64,000 nucleotides of DNA, from contig JACKLV010000016.1 in NCBI GenBank assembly GCA_024235755.1, positions 9,413 to 73,412 of the forward strand, written 5' to 3'. Positions 1 to 8,092 of this stretch are shown piece by piece (position 1 is the first letter of the stretch; each line of letters opens with the position of its first letter). Source of the stretch: Burkholderiales bacterium. GTDB taxonomy: Bacteria; Pseudomonadota; Gammaproteobacteria; Burkholderiales; Nitrosomonadaceae. Made by a program: the position numbers and the translations under genes. Under the pieces are notes generated by a model that saw only the letters and a list, made by a program, of their open reading frames with translations, searched no databases and was not told where the DNA came from.

Positions 1-8
1 GCAACTAG

Positions 9-33
9 TACTCTATTCATATGATATTGCCGG
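9..33. repeat. Copy of a MITE-like element end
   Basis: This 25-bp stretch contains CATATGATATTGCC. It closely matches both arms of the inverted-repeat element at 57921-58035 and a partial copy at 58712-58740. The following 120 bases also loosely follow the interior of that element (a 'ctgacaa.ctcac' segment recurs near 130 and near 57993), so positions 1 to about 150 are probably a diverged copy. No open frame of interest lies in 1-250. It abuts a broken permease gene, so it may mark an old insertion or rearrangement point. Confidence 0.55.
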
Positions 34-254
34 ATTCAACGAGCTTGCCAGTACCCATGGCAAACGTGTCTAGCAGAAGATAGCATCATTCTATGCCCAA
101 AAAAGGCACATGTACCATAGATGCTGACAAACTCACCCACGGGGCGTTACCATAGTGTCCTGCAACCGCGTAATAGTATCTCCGGAATTGGAAGCGACCG
201 TTTTCCGTGTATGTGCCTCGTTGCATAAGGCCACGGTAGCGCAGTATCTGACAT

Positions 255-432
255 ATTACATGGATAAAGCGCCTAGGCTAATTGAAAATCAAATTGAATT
301 GCACCCAATCATTGTGATTTTTGTACTGCTTGTCTTTGGTCACTTATTTGCATTCTTGGTATTTTGCTTACGCTACAGGCCAAGGTTGTTATATTAATAT
401 GGTTGAGACATATGCAACCGCGTTATTTGTAA
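255..432 (+). pseudogene. 3' remnant of AI-2E/PerM-type permease gene
   Basis: Reading from about 268 gives PRLIENQIELHPIIVIFVLL, which resembles the last membrane region of the AI-2E/PerM permease family. After the codons for GHLFAF the frame breaks. Reading continues one base over with LGILLTLQAKVVILIWLRHM and then QPRYL and a stop at 430-432, again matching the family C-terminus. The piece is about 55 codons against a usual 350 or so, has a frameshift and lacks its 5' part, so it is a dead remnant. In many betaproteobacteria this gene sits directly upstream of hda, as the remnant does here. The family call is from memory of motifs. Confidence 0.7.
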
Positions 433-512
433 AGTAACTTTTACCATTAAAAAATTGAGGATATTTGTAAATACTATTGCTTGTAACTCTAAACAAGGTA
501 TTTTGAGAATTT

Positions 513-1202
513 ATGATCCGTTTCTCAGAAAAGCAATTATTGCTAGACATCAAATTGCAAGCAACACCTTCATTGGACAATTTTGTGTCGGGGCGAAATT
601 TTGAATTAATACAAACGCTAAAAAATATGCTTTTGGGGCATGAAAAAGAGCGTTTCATTTATGTCTGGGGAGATTCGGGATGTGGAAAAAGTCATTTGCT
701 GCAAGCCGCAGTGAGGTTCTTTATACAAAGCGGAGAGGTAGCGTATTATTGTCCTGGTGAAATGAATCAATTAATTCAGTTATCGGATGGTCTTTGTTGT
801 GTAGCTATCGATGATGTAGAGTCATTAGATAATGAAGCGCAGTTAGTACTATTCAGTGTCTATAATCAATTCAAGGAAGCTGGAAGCACGATCTTGCTTG
901 TCAGTGGTTCTTTGCCACCAATGCAGTTAAATCTTCGGCGTGATCTGGTAACACGGCTGGCTTGGGGACTTGTTTATCAAGTTCATGAATTATCTGAAGC
1001 AGAAAAAATTGATGCGCTGCAAAAGCAGGCCGCTGAGCGAGGATTTGTTTTAGAGAATGCAGTCTGCCGGTATTTGTTACAGCATGCTCAGCGCGATTTA
1101 TCATCGCTGATGATAATACTTGATGCCTTGGATCGATTTTCTTTGGTACATCAACGTCATATTACGATTCCATTACTAAGAAAACTGTTGAACAACAGAT
1201 GA
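513..1202 (+). CDS. hda: DnaA regulatory inactivator Hda
   Basis: This 229-residue protein is a DnaA-domain-III-like AAA+ protein of the usual Hda length. With the DNA-loaded sliding clamp, Hda stimulates ATP hydrolysis by DnaA after initiation and so prevents re-initiation. The N-terminal QLLLDI (residues 8-13) fits the clamp-binding motif seen in Hda. The P-loop GDSGCGKSH lies near residues 53-61, and a Walker B-like AIDDVE near residue 100. It lacks the DnaA DNA-binding domain IV. A HAD phosphatase gene follows 18 bases downstream, a common betaproteobacterial arrangement. The Shine-Dalgarno site is weak. Upstream lies only the remnant of a permease gene, so the usual operon promoter may have been lost or replaced. 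Confidence 0.9.
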   Translation: MIRFSEKQLLLDIKLQATPSLDNFVSGRNFELIQTLKNMLLGHEKERFIYVWGDSGCGKSHLLQAAVRFFIQSGEVAYYCPGEMNQLIQLSDGLCCVAIDDVESLDNEAQLVLFSVYNQFKEAGSTILLVSGSLPPMQLNLRRDLVTRLAWGLVYQVHELSEAEKIDALQKQAAERGFVLENAVCRYLLQHAQRDLSSLMIILDALDRFSLVHQRHITIPLLRKLLNNR

Positions 1203-1220
1203 TAACCGATAATTAATTTT

Positions 1221-1883
1221 ATGAAATTAGCATTATTTGATTTAGATAATACTTTGATCACTGGTGATAGTGATTTTGAGTGGGCGCAATTCTTAATTGA
1301 AAAAAAAGCACTAGATCGTGAATTACATGAAGCTCGTAATCTTGAGTTTTACGAGCAATATAAAGCTGGCACTTTAAATATTCATGAATTCTTGGATTTT
1401 CAGCTTAAACCATTATCAAGGCATTCGCGAAGTCAGTTGGAAAAATGGCGATGTGAGTTTATAGAAAAAAAGATCAAACCACTTATTGCGCCAGGCGCGG
1501 TAAAATTGATAGAAAATCATATGCTGGATGATGACTTATGTATCATTGTAACTGCTACAAATAGTTTTGTGACTGCCCCAATAGCGCAAATGCTTGGAAT
1601 CAAAAACTTGATCGCCACAAATCCAGAAGAAAGAAATGGAGAATTTACTGGTAAAGTTACAGGTACTCCCAGCTTCAGAGAAGGGAAAATTGACCGTCTT
1701 GAAGATTGGCTAGATCAACATAATCTTACATGGTTGTCTTTTTTGCAAAGCTGGTTCTATAGTGATTCTTTAAATGATCTGCCATTATTAAGCAAAGTTA
1801 CCCATCCAGTTGCGGTAGATCCAGACCCCACCTTGAAAAAACATGCGGAGGAAAAAGGCTGGCCAGTTATTAGCTTACGTTAA
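1221..1883 (+). CDS. HAD-IB family phosphatase (SerB-like)
   Basis: This is a 220-residue haloacid dehalogenase-superfamily hydrolase. Motif I is LFDLDNTL, with nucleophile and acid/base aspartates DxD near residues 7-9. Motif II is probably the threonine in IIVTATNS. A lysine in the REGKIDRL segment fits motif III, and YSDSLNDLPLL carries the motif IV acidic residues. This pattern is typical of the HAD-IB subfamily that includes phosphoserine phosphatase. The substrate cannot be read from sequence; homologues next to hda are often annotated as phosphoserine or histidinol-phosphate phosphatases. It follows hda by 18 bases on the same strand and is probably co-transcribed. It converges with the minus-strand lipid operon ending at 1953. 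Confidence 0.85.
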   Translation: MKLALFDLDNTLITGDSDFEWAQFLIEKKALDRELHEARNLEFYEQYKAGTLNIHEFLDFQLKPLSRHSRSQLEKWRCEFIEKKIKPLIAPGAVKLIENHMLDDDLCIIVTATNSFVTAPIAQMLGIKNLIATNPEERNGEFTGKVTGTPSFREGKIDRLEDWLDQHNLTWLSFLQSWFYSDSLNDLPLLSKVTHPVAVDPDPTLKKHAEEKGWPVISLR

Positions 1884-1952
1884 TTGTAATTTAATTGGGT
1901 GCTCAAGATACACAATCTGTCAATACTGTTAAATCAGAATTTCATTATATTC

Positions 1953-3143
1953 TTATTTTTCTATAATTTGATCTTGTAATTTCGAAAAGATATCACCTAC
2001 ATATGTGATTTGTTCAGTAGTATGCGCTGCGTTAACACTGCATCGTATTAATGATTTACCATCTGGGGCAGCTGGAGGCAAGATCAAATTGACGTAAATA
2101 TTGTTTTCCAGCAAGCTTTGCCATATCCGTAATGCCTGCTTTGGGTTGTCGAGTACTGCGGCAATAATGGGGCTTGGTTCCGGACCAAGCTTGTAGCCTG
2201 CCTCATTCAGATAAGCATATAATTGTGTACAGTTTTGCCATAGCTTTTTACGTAAATCTTTTCCTTCTCGTAATAGTACCAACGCAGCACGTGCCGAAGC
2301 TATCGTTGCAGGTGAGGGTGAGGCTGTAAAAATATAGGGGTGACTGACATAACGTAACTGATCGAGTTGTGAATGATTGCTCACGCAAAATCCGCCGATA
2401 CTGCATAAGCTTTTACTAAATGTGCCAGTTATAAAATCTACTTCTTTTTGTAATCCTGTTATTTCAACCAAGCCTTGACCCGTTTCACCGAGTACACCTA
2501 AGGAATGTGCCTCATCAAGTAACAGTGTGCAGCTATACTTATTTTTTAGATTTACAATTTCTGCCAGCGGTGCTTGATCTCCCAGCATGCTGTAAATACC
2601 CTCAATGATAATCAAAGTGCTTTCAGTACGATCACCTAGCCGACGTAAACGCTTTTCCATATCGACCGTATCGTTATGTTTAAAGCGAATGATTTCGGCT
2701 CCACTTAGTATACAACCATCATAGATACTGGCATGAGAATCACTGTCGATTAATACGGTATCACCATGGCCGACTAGGCCAGAAATTGTTCCGAGGTTTG
2801 CTTGATAACCCGTTGTAAAAACAATTCCGGCACTGCACCCATAGAAATCAGCAAACTCCTGTTCTAGGGCGCGATGTCCTTGGTAGCTCCCATTGGCCAT
2901 TCTTGATCCGGTTGTTCCTGTTCCTTCTGCATCCAACGCATGATGGGCTGCTTCGATGCACTCAGGCGCAAACGATAATCCCAGATAATTATTAGTACCA
3001 AGTAAAAGTACTCGGCGATCTCCAATTCGTGCTTCTGTCGCAGAATAAACTTCTTCAATAGGAACGCCGAATGCACCAATGCCTTCTGGAAGCATTGCTA
3101 TTCTTGCAGCAGCGACTGCGTCGAGTTTTTCGAGTAAATTCAT
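1953..3143 (-). CDS. spt: Serine palmitoyltransferase-like alpha-oxoamine synthase
   Basis: This 396-residue pyridoxal-phosphate enzyme belongs to the alpha-oxoamine synthase family, which condenses an amino acid with an acyl thioester. Visible motifs are GTGTTGSR (about 74-81), SDSHASIYDG (about 133-142), DEAHSLG (210-216) and the PLP lysine in GTFSKSL (Lys244). The form TFSKS followed by IGGFCVSNH and then HPYIFTAS is the pattern of bacterial serine palmitoyltransferase. KBL and BioF usually have a lysine motif nearer to GKALG. Serine palmitoyltransferase joins serine and a palmitoyl thioester to give 3-oxo-sphinganine. The start codon abuts the stop of the carrier-protein gene (TAAATG), so the two are translationally coupled and the thioester donor is probably acyl-ACP. 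Last gene of a four-gene operon. Confidence 0.85.
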   Translation of the reverse strand: MNLLEKLDAVAAARIAMLPEGIGAFGVPIEEVYSATEARIGDRRVLLLGTNNYLGLSFAPECIEAAHHALDAEGTGTTGSRMANGSYQGHRALEQEFADFYGCSAGIVFTTGYQANLGTISGLVGHGDTVLIDSDSHASIYDGCILSGAEIIRFKHNDTVDMEKRLRRLGDRTESTLIIIEGIYSMLGDQAPLAEIVNLKNKYSCTLLLDEAHSLGVLGETGQGLVEITGLQKEVDFITGTFSKSLCSIGGFCVSNHSQLDQLRYVSHPYIFTASPSPATIASARAALVLLREGKDLRKKLWQNCTQLYAYLNEAGYKLGPEPSPIIAAVLDNPKQALRIWQSLLENNIYVNLILPPAAPDGKSLIRCSVNAAHTTEQITYVGDIFSKLQDQIIEK

Positions 3144-3398
3144 TTATTGATCGGATTTAATTCTGGAAACAAGATTTGCGAGATCATGAACAGTTTGAAC
3201 ATCAGCTAGCGCATTGATTGGAATGGAAATGTCAAATGAATCTTCAATTTCCATAATTAAATTCAACAGCTTTATAGAATCGATTGATAGCTCACTGATG
3301 ATATTGGTATCGGATGTTATTGTAACCTCAGAACTTGCTAAGCTGCTGAGGCGATCACATAATAATTGCATAATTTCTTCATAATCATTATCGGTCAT
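3144..3398 (-). CDS. Acyl carrier protein
   Basis: This 84-residue acidic, helical protein is the size of an acyl carrier protein. Ser41 in LSIDSIKLL fits the phosphopantetheine attachment site (DS[LIM]), followed by the acidic helix MEIEDSFDI. It is not the housekeeping AcpP, since it sits between a reductase gene and a serine-palmitoyltransferase-like gene with no fab genes nearby. In the bacterial sphingolipid pathway of Caulobacter a dedicated carrier protein is charged by an acyl-ACP synthetase and feeds serine palmitoyltransferase. The same role is inferred here. There is no intergenic gap to the downstream gene. Confidence 0.9.
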   Translation of the reverse strand: MTDNDYEEIMQLLCDRLSSLASSEVTITSDTNIISELSIDSIKLLNLIMEIEDSFDISIPINALADVQTVHDLANLVSRIKSDQ

Positions 3399-3425
3399 AT
3401 ATCATAAAATCCTGAAGTCTATGCA

Positions 3426-4337
3426 TTACACAATTCGTGGTAATGATTCATATAAATGGATGTTGGGTTGCCAGCCAGGCAAAGCACGAATGAGAGGCTT
3501 ATTATCACAAACCCAATCATGGTGGCGAAGTTCATTTACTTTACCCGGTGTTAACATCGGAGAATAACGTAATAAACGTGCAAGCCAGAGGTTCAGTACG
3601 GCAATATTTTTAATTAAAAAATGAGGTATCATTATGCAATGAACTGGTTTTTTCCAAATTTCTTGAGCTAAACTTGCCAGAGACTCAAAACTGTAACCAT
3701 TGGGCGTGCCGTCATCTAATTCAAATATGCCATTACACGGTTTCTCAGAGTCAAGCCATAATTGGACAGCATGGACCAAATCGTCCACATGTATCAGGCC
3801 AAATCGGTTATTTGGTTTTCCCACAACGGGGAGCAAGCCCCTACGGGTTGCTTTAAACAGTGGTTTGAGCTCTTTATCGCCAGGGCCATAAACTGCTGTG
3901 GGTCGAAAAATGGTCCAAGCAAAGTTAGCTGAGTGATCGATTACTTCCTGTTCAGCATAGCTTTTGCTTCTGGAATACCAGGATAACTCAGGTTGTCTTG
4001 CCGCTAATGAAGAAATAAGTAGAAAACGTGGGTAATTGTTTTGCTGGCTCGCGATTTCTAGCAGGTTTCTTGTGCCGGTCACATTTGTGTGAAAAAAGTC
4101 ATTGAAGGAGCGGCCCCTCACTGCGCCGGCACAATGAATGATAAATGGCGTATCCTGTGTTAGCTCTGCCAAAGCAGTGAGATTGTCTAAATCTCCGTAC
4201 ACCCATTGTATGAATTTTGTATTTTTACACTTACTTCGAGAAAGGGCTTTGATATACCAGCCTTCACTAACTAGCCTGTTTATTAATCGATGACCAATAA
4301 AACCAGTAGCACCCGTTACTGCTACCAATTTTCGCAT
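3426..4337 (-). CDS. NAD(P)-dependent epimerase/reductase, CerR-like
   Basis: This 303-residue short-chain dehydrogenase of the extended (epimerase) type has a Rossmann glycine motif TGATGFIGH at about residues 8-16. Its catalytic pair is Tyr121 and Lys125 in WYSRSKSYAE, with SS at 109-110 supplying the usual serine. In Caulobacter the equivalent gene beside serine palmitoyltransferase encodes the ceramide reductase CerR, which reduces the 3-oxo group of oxidised ceramide. That role is inferred from context. From sequence alone the protein could be any NDP-sugar or 3-beta-hydroxysteroid-type dehydrogenase. It lies 6 bases after the ligase gene and 27 before the carrier-protein gene. Confidence 0.75.
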   Translation of the reverse strand: MRKLVAVTGATGFIGHRLINRLVSEGWYIKALSRSKCKNTKFIQWVYGDLDNLTALAELTQDTPFIIHCAGAVRGRSFNDFFHTNVTGTRNLLEIASQQNNYPRFLLISSLAARQPELSWYSRSKSYAEQEVIDHSANFAWTIFRPTAVYGPGDKELKPLFKATRRGLLPVVGKPNNRFGLIHVDDLVHAVQLWLDSEKPCNGIFELDDGTPNGYSFESLASLAQEIWKKPVHCIMIPHFLIKNIAVLNLWLARLLRYSPMLTPGKVNELRHHDWVCDNKPLIRALPGWQPNIHLYESLPRIV

Positions 4338-4343
4338 AGCGTG

Positions 4344-6170
4344 TTAGCGATCTCCCGATTCTGCCACAGCAGACAGTTGCTCACCCAAGTTCATACGCTG
4401 GATATAGCCTTGGCGAGCCGCAAAACGTGATAATTTACCAGAAGATGTTCTGGGTAAAGTATGAGGCGGCACTAGTTCTACCACACAGTTAACGCCAAAG
4501 GCCATATAGACTAGTTGTTGCAGTCGTTTGATTAATGATAAGCGTTCTGCTGCAGAGGTGAGTCTACATTCAATAACCAGTACAATGGTTGTTGTGCCAT
4601 CTGCATCATTGACCCCGAACGCAGACGCTTCTCTTGATCTGATTTCTGGTTGCTGCTCGGCCAGTTCTTCGATATCTTGAGCCCTTATGTTGCGCCCATT
4701 AACGATAATGACATCTGTTCGGCGTCCCGTAATATATAAATCGCCTTCATACAAGAAACCTATGTCACCTGTATCCAGCCAATTATCAGGCTTAAGTGCT
4801 TTTTGTGTTTCCTCGGGGTTGTTGTAGTAACCTGTCATAATACTTGCACCTTGAACAAGAACACTACCAACCATATTTTCGCCAAGTCGCTGTCCGTTTT
4901 CGTCAACAATCTTCACCGTGTGTCCAGGAAGTGGGCGTCCACAGTTGACAAACTCATTATATTTGCGGCCTTCAGCACGAAGACTTGTGGCCATTCTTTT
5001 ATCAATGAGTACTTTACTGTCAACTTGTATGCTGTGAAATCCTTTACCAACTTTTGAGAATGTTACTGCAAGTGTTGATTCGGCAAGGCCATAACAAGGC
5101 AAAAAAGCATTGTCATTAAAACCGGCTGACGAAAATTTTTCTGCGAAGTTTCTTAAAGTCTCGGGGCGAATCATTTCTGCGCCAATGCCAGCAGCTCTCC
5201 AGCAACTGAGATCAAGATCTTTCAAATCGGATTCACGGACGCGCATCGTGCATAACTTCAGTCCAAAAGGCTGACTGAAAGCTACAGTGCACCGGTTGCG
5301 ACTGATAAGTCGCAGCCATTGTAAGGGTCGGATGGCAAAATCCCGTGTCGCCAGATAATCAACCGATATTTGAGTAACCATAGGTGCCAATACCAAACCG
5401 ACTAATCCCATGTCATGGTAAAAAGGTAACCACGAAGCAGACCGGTCATCGGGCTTAATTTCCAATCCATTACGAACAATGCCTTGCAGGTTGCACATGA
5501 GCGCACGTTCAGTGATTACAACACCTCGAGGCATGCGTGTGCTTCCCGACGTAAATTGCAGATAGGCTACTTCGTCTGGTGTATTGGGCTGCAACATTAC
5601 CTCTTTAACAGGCAATTTTTTAAGTTGCGCAGGTGTTCCTACCCATTGTAGATTAATTGATTTTTCTGCAGCTTCTTCAAGAAAATTAATGTAGTCGAGA
5701 TTTGCAAGCGCAATGCTTGCTTGACTACTTTCGAGCATTCCTCTTAATTGCTGAACATAAATTCCGTGGCTGCCTAAATTGACCGGAACAGGCATGGCAA
5801 ATGGAACTAATCCAGCATAACGACAAGCAAAAAACAACTCGATGAATTCGGGGGATGTGTCGGCTATTATAGCAACTCGGCTACCGCGCACTAAATTAAG
5901 CCCGGCTAACCGCTGTGCAAGTGAACGCGCATTGTTTCTGAGTGATTTATAAGGTAAAACTGAATGTAAATGACCTTTTGCGTTATAAAAGTTATATCCC
6001 GTTATTCCCTGAGCAGCATATTCCAGCGCATTCGTCAGAGTGTCAAACTCTGCCAGTTGTTGCGCAAGCGTATTGCGTGTCGGTGTTGGTGTTAATTCTA
6101 ATTCGCTTGAAGGCTGAAAATCAAACGCTTGCGTTAGCGGAGCGTTCAACTTGGCTATTGTCGAACTCAA
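4344..6170 (-). CDS. Fatty acyl-AMP ligase / acyl-ACP synthetase
   Basis: This 608-residue adenylate-forming enzyme of the fatty acyl-AMP ligase type activates a fatty acid with ATP and probably loads it on the adjacent carrier protein. The ATP-binding signature is LQFTSGSTRMPRGV. Later adenylation motifs include YGLAESTLAV, WLDTGDIGFL and a C-terminal LPRTSSGKLSR with the catalytic lysine. The start chosen is TTG at 6170, preceded by GAGGGGAAG at good spacing; an in-frame TTG at 6248 lacks such a site. It is first in the four-gene minus-strand operon, so the acyl donor for the serine-palmitoyltransferase-like enzyme is probably made here, independently of CoA. Confidence 0.85.
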   Translation of the reverse strand: MSSTIAKLNAPLTQAFDFQPSSELELTPTPTRNTLAQQLAEFDTLTNALEYAAQGITGYNFYNAKGHLHSVLPYKSLRNNARSLAQRLAGLNLVRGSRVAIIADTSPEFIELFFACRYAGLVPFAMPVPVNLGSHGIYVQQLRGMLESSQASIALANLDYINFLEEAAEKSINLQWVGTPAQLKKLPVKEVMLQPNTPDEVAYLQFTSGSTRMPRGVVITERALMCNLQGIVRNGLEIKPDDRSASWLPFYHDMGLVGLVLAPMVTQISVDYLATRDFAIRPLQWLRLISRNRCTVAFSQPFGLKLCTMRVRESDLKDLDLSCWRAAGIGAEMIRPETLRNFAEKFSSAGFNDNAFLPCYGLAESTLAVTFSKVGKGFHSIQVDSKVLIDKRMATSLRAEGRKYNEFVNCGRPLPGHTVKIVDENGQRLGENMVGSVLVQGASIMTGYYNNPEETQKALKPDNWLDTGDIGFLYEGDLYITGRRTDVIIVNGRNIRAQDIEELAEQQPEIRSREASAFGVNDADGTTTIVLVIECRLTSAAERLSLIKRLQQLVYMAFGVNCVVELVPPHTLPRTSSGKLSRFAARQGYIQRMNLGEQLSAVAESGDR

Positions 6171-6363
6171 GATCTTCCCCTCGAAGTAATATAACTTGTA
6201 CGTTTCATCTTGCTTCCCATAGCAAGGTGTTCTGATAGTGCGTGTCAACTCTTATTATATGTCGTTTATTGACTTTTCTCGCTTACCGGAAAATTCCTAT
6301 CAATCGCTAACAGCTGACATTCCTTAATGTTCAATAAGTGTGTCGTATTTGACCAAAGCGCAG

Positions 6364-6390
6364 CTTATATAAGGAGGTTTTTTCTGTCAA
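6364..6390 (-). promoter_or_regulatory. Candidate sigma-70 promoter of lipid operon
   Basis: On the minus strand a consensus -35 box TTGACA (6385-6390) is followed after 15 bases by TATAAG (6364-6369). The spacer is slightly short. The predicted transcript would start near 6357, giving a leader of about 190 bases before the ligase start at 6170. Seen in sequence; activity is inferred. Confidence 0.45.
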
Positions 6391-6402
6391 GGCAATCTTC
6401 GC

Positions 6403-6428
6403 CAATTGTTGTACTAAAACAACAATTG
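6403..6428. repeat. Perfect 10-bp inverted repeat upstream of lipid promoter
   Basis: CAATTGTTGT and ACAACAATTG are separated by six bases. The repeat lies 13 bp upstream of the -35 box of the candidate minus-strand promoter at 6364-6390. It could be a regulator-binding site. It lacks a T-tract suited to termination. Confidence 0.5.
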
Positions 6429-6559
6429 TATCTATCCAAAATGCAGACAAATTTTAATGGGAGTTAAAACAAAAATTATTCCGATATGGTTATAACTTAA
6501 ACGATAATGCTGACTTCGGTTAGTCGTATGTTCTTGTCTGTGCACCAATTTATTATGCT

Positions 6560-6957
6560 TGAATCACCCCGGGTTTATAGGAGACTCTATTTCTTGAGAA
6601 GATAGGGTAATGAAAAAACAAATGAGTTATTCCCGGAGATTCGGGAACGAGTGTACGGTAGATGCATGAACACCAGAAGGAATATGAATCGCAATGGGCT
6701 GCAGTGGTATCCATAGCATCGAAGATTGGCTGTACACCGGAAACGCTGCGCACCTGGGTGCGCCAGTCAGAAACAGACCAGGGTATTCGAGGTGGCTTGT
6801 CAACTTCGGACCGTGAGCGACTCAAGGAATTGGAGCGTGAGAATCGGGAATTAAAGCGTGCCAATGAAATATTAAGAAAGGCATCTGCTTATTTTGCCCA
6901 GGCGGAGCTCGGGCGCCGACAGAAATAAAGATTGTGTTTATCGATCAACACAATTAA
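6560..6957 (+). mobile_element. Decayed IS3-family insertion sequence, left end only
   Basis: The segment begins with TGAATCACCCCGGGTTTAT, which resembles the terminal inverted repeat of IS3-family elements. It then holds a frameshifted OrfA (6610-6928). In the -1 frame it holds the start of OrfB, reading [15 protein letters not shown], before a stop at 6955-6957. The overlap of OrfA and OrfB in the -1 frame is the programmed-frameshift arrangement of this family. Everything beyond about 6957 (the catalytic DDE domain and right repeat) is missing; the flavoprotein gene begins at once. The element cannot move on its own. Confidence 0.8.
6610..6928 (+). pseudogene. Frameshifted IS3-family OrfA transposase
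   Basis: From the ATG at 6610 the frame reads MKKQMSYS and then runs into a stop. Restoring about two missing bases between 6636 and 6655 joins it to the long frame from 6662, which reads [20 protein letters not shown]. The latter contains a helix-turn-helix ([16 protein letters not shown]) and a leucine-zipper-like [14 protein letters not shown], both typical of IS3 OrfA. The full protein would be about 106 residues. An 88-residue product from 6662 is possible but would lack the N-terminal helix. Confidence 0.75.
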
Positions 6958-6961
6958 TTCT

Positions 6962-8092
6962 TTATGGGTGAAAATGTTGCATAAATTTTCGGTCAATATA
7001 ATTTTTCCAGTGCCAAACCCATTTACCCTGTAAGAAAAAGAAACCTCGTGATGCAACAGCGTGCTTTCTGCCTGTGGTTAACAAGCTTAGAAATCGCTGT
7101 TGCGGTTTGAATGGACGCAGTTCTTTTTTTGTGAGTGTTGCGATAAGATTGTTTGAGAGCGCGGGTCCTTGTCGTACTGCAAAAACACCAGCTTTGGGCA
7201 ATGCTTGAGGTGAAAATGCAGCACAGTCACCAGTTGCAAAAATATTGTGATGTGTAATGCTTCGCAAATATTGATCGACCATTATAAAGCCGCGGGCATC
7301 GCATGTTAGACTGCTTTCCGCCGGCCATGAGTATGCGCCAGCATGTATTGCCCATACGGCAAAATCATATTCTAAGGACGAGCCATCCTGAAAATACAAC
7401 ATATCCTGATCAATTGAACTGATATGGCCGTTTCTCACGGTAATATTTAGAGACCGTAAATGGCTAAGAAAAAAATTCTGTACTGTACGATTATGTGTGG
7501 TAAGAATAGTCGAATTAGCGTTTATAAGTGTATATGTGGCCGTAATTGCTGTTGTGTTTTGCAAGCGATAATGCATGGCAAGTAATACTTCAATGCCTGC
7601 AGCGCCACTTCCGACCACGACAATATGTTGATTCTGTTTTGATTCAGCATGCGATTGAAGCCAAGAAAACCAATGCAATAAGAAATTACTCACTGGTTTG
7701 ATTGCATGTCCGTAAATTTCCGCGCCTCGAATATTCAGTATGGCGGGATGCGAGCCTATATTAACCGATAGTAAGTCATATTTAATTGGCAAAAGTTTTG
7801 GACAATGAATGACTTGTAGATCAGGATTGATTCTGTCGACTGCGCCACGTACAAACCTAACACCTGCCCACTGACAGAGGCGATGTAAATCTATATGGCA
7901 TTCTTCGAACGAATAGTGACCTGCGATCAGACCCGGCAACATGCCGGAATAAGCAGTGTGTGTATCCGGGCTAATTAATGTAATATCTACATCGGATAGT
8001 GGTTTCTCGAGTAACTGTTTGATAACTATTGCATGACTGTGACCACCACCAATTAAGCACAAATGCTTTTTGTTAGATAAGTGTGCTTTCAT
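6962..8092 (-). CDS. FAD-dependent pyridine nucleotide-disulphide oxidoreductase
   Basis: This 376-residue flavoprotein is of the type II NADH dehydrogenase / sulfide:quinone reductase fold. An FAD-binding motif LCLIGGGHSHAIVI opens the protein. A second dinucleotide motif IVVVGSGAAGIEVLL lies mid-protein, and IFATGDCAAF is the C-terminal FAD-contact motif. The GGGHSHA start and general layout resemble the subfamily often fused to, or found beside, SelD (selenide, water dikinase). No selD is in this window. The start at 8092 puts the FAD motif a dozen residues in, as in relatives; a longer in-frame start at 8299 adds 69 residues with no family match. The electron acceptor is unknown. Confidence 0.75.
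   Translation of the reverse strand: MKAHLSNKKHLCLIGGGHSHAIVIKQLLEKPLSDVDITLISPDTHTAYSGMLPGLIAGHYSFEECHIDLHRLCQWAGVRFVRGAVDRINPDLQVIHCPKLLPIKYDLLSVNIGSHPAILNIRGAEIYGHAIKPVSNFLLHWFSWLQSHAESKQNQHIVVVGSGAAGIEVLLAMHYRLQNTTAITATYTLINANSTILTTHNRTVQNFFLSHLRSLNITVRNGHISSIDQDMLYFQDGSSLEYDFAVWAIHAGAYSWPAESSLTCDARGFIMVDQYLRSITHHNIFATGDCAAFSPQALPKAGVFAVRQGPALSNNLIATLTKKELRPFKPQQRFLSLLTTGRKHAVASRGFFFLQGKWVWHWKNYIDRKFMQHFHP

Noticed and set aside
155..397. An 80-codon open frame from GTG at 155
   Set aside because: Only its last 43 codons resemble a protein, the C-terminus of a PerM-type permease, and the match continues in another frame. It is a pseudogene remnant, not a gene.
6553..6864. Minus-strand 103-codon frame over the IS remnant
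   Set aside because: It is antisense to a recognisable IS3 OrfA and has no family features.
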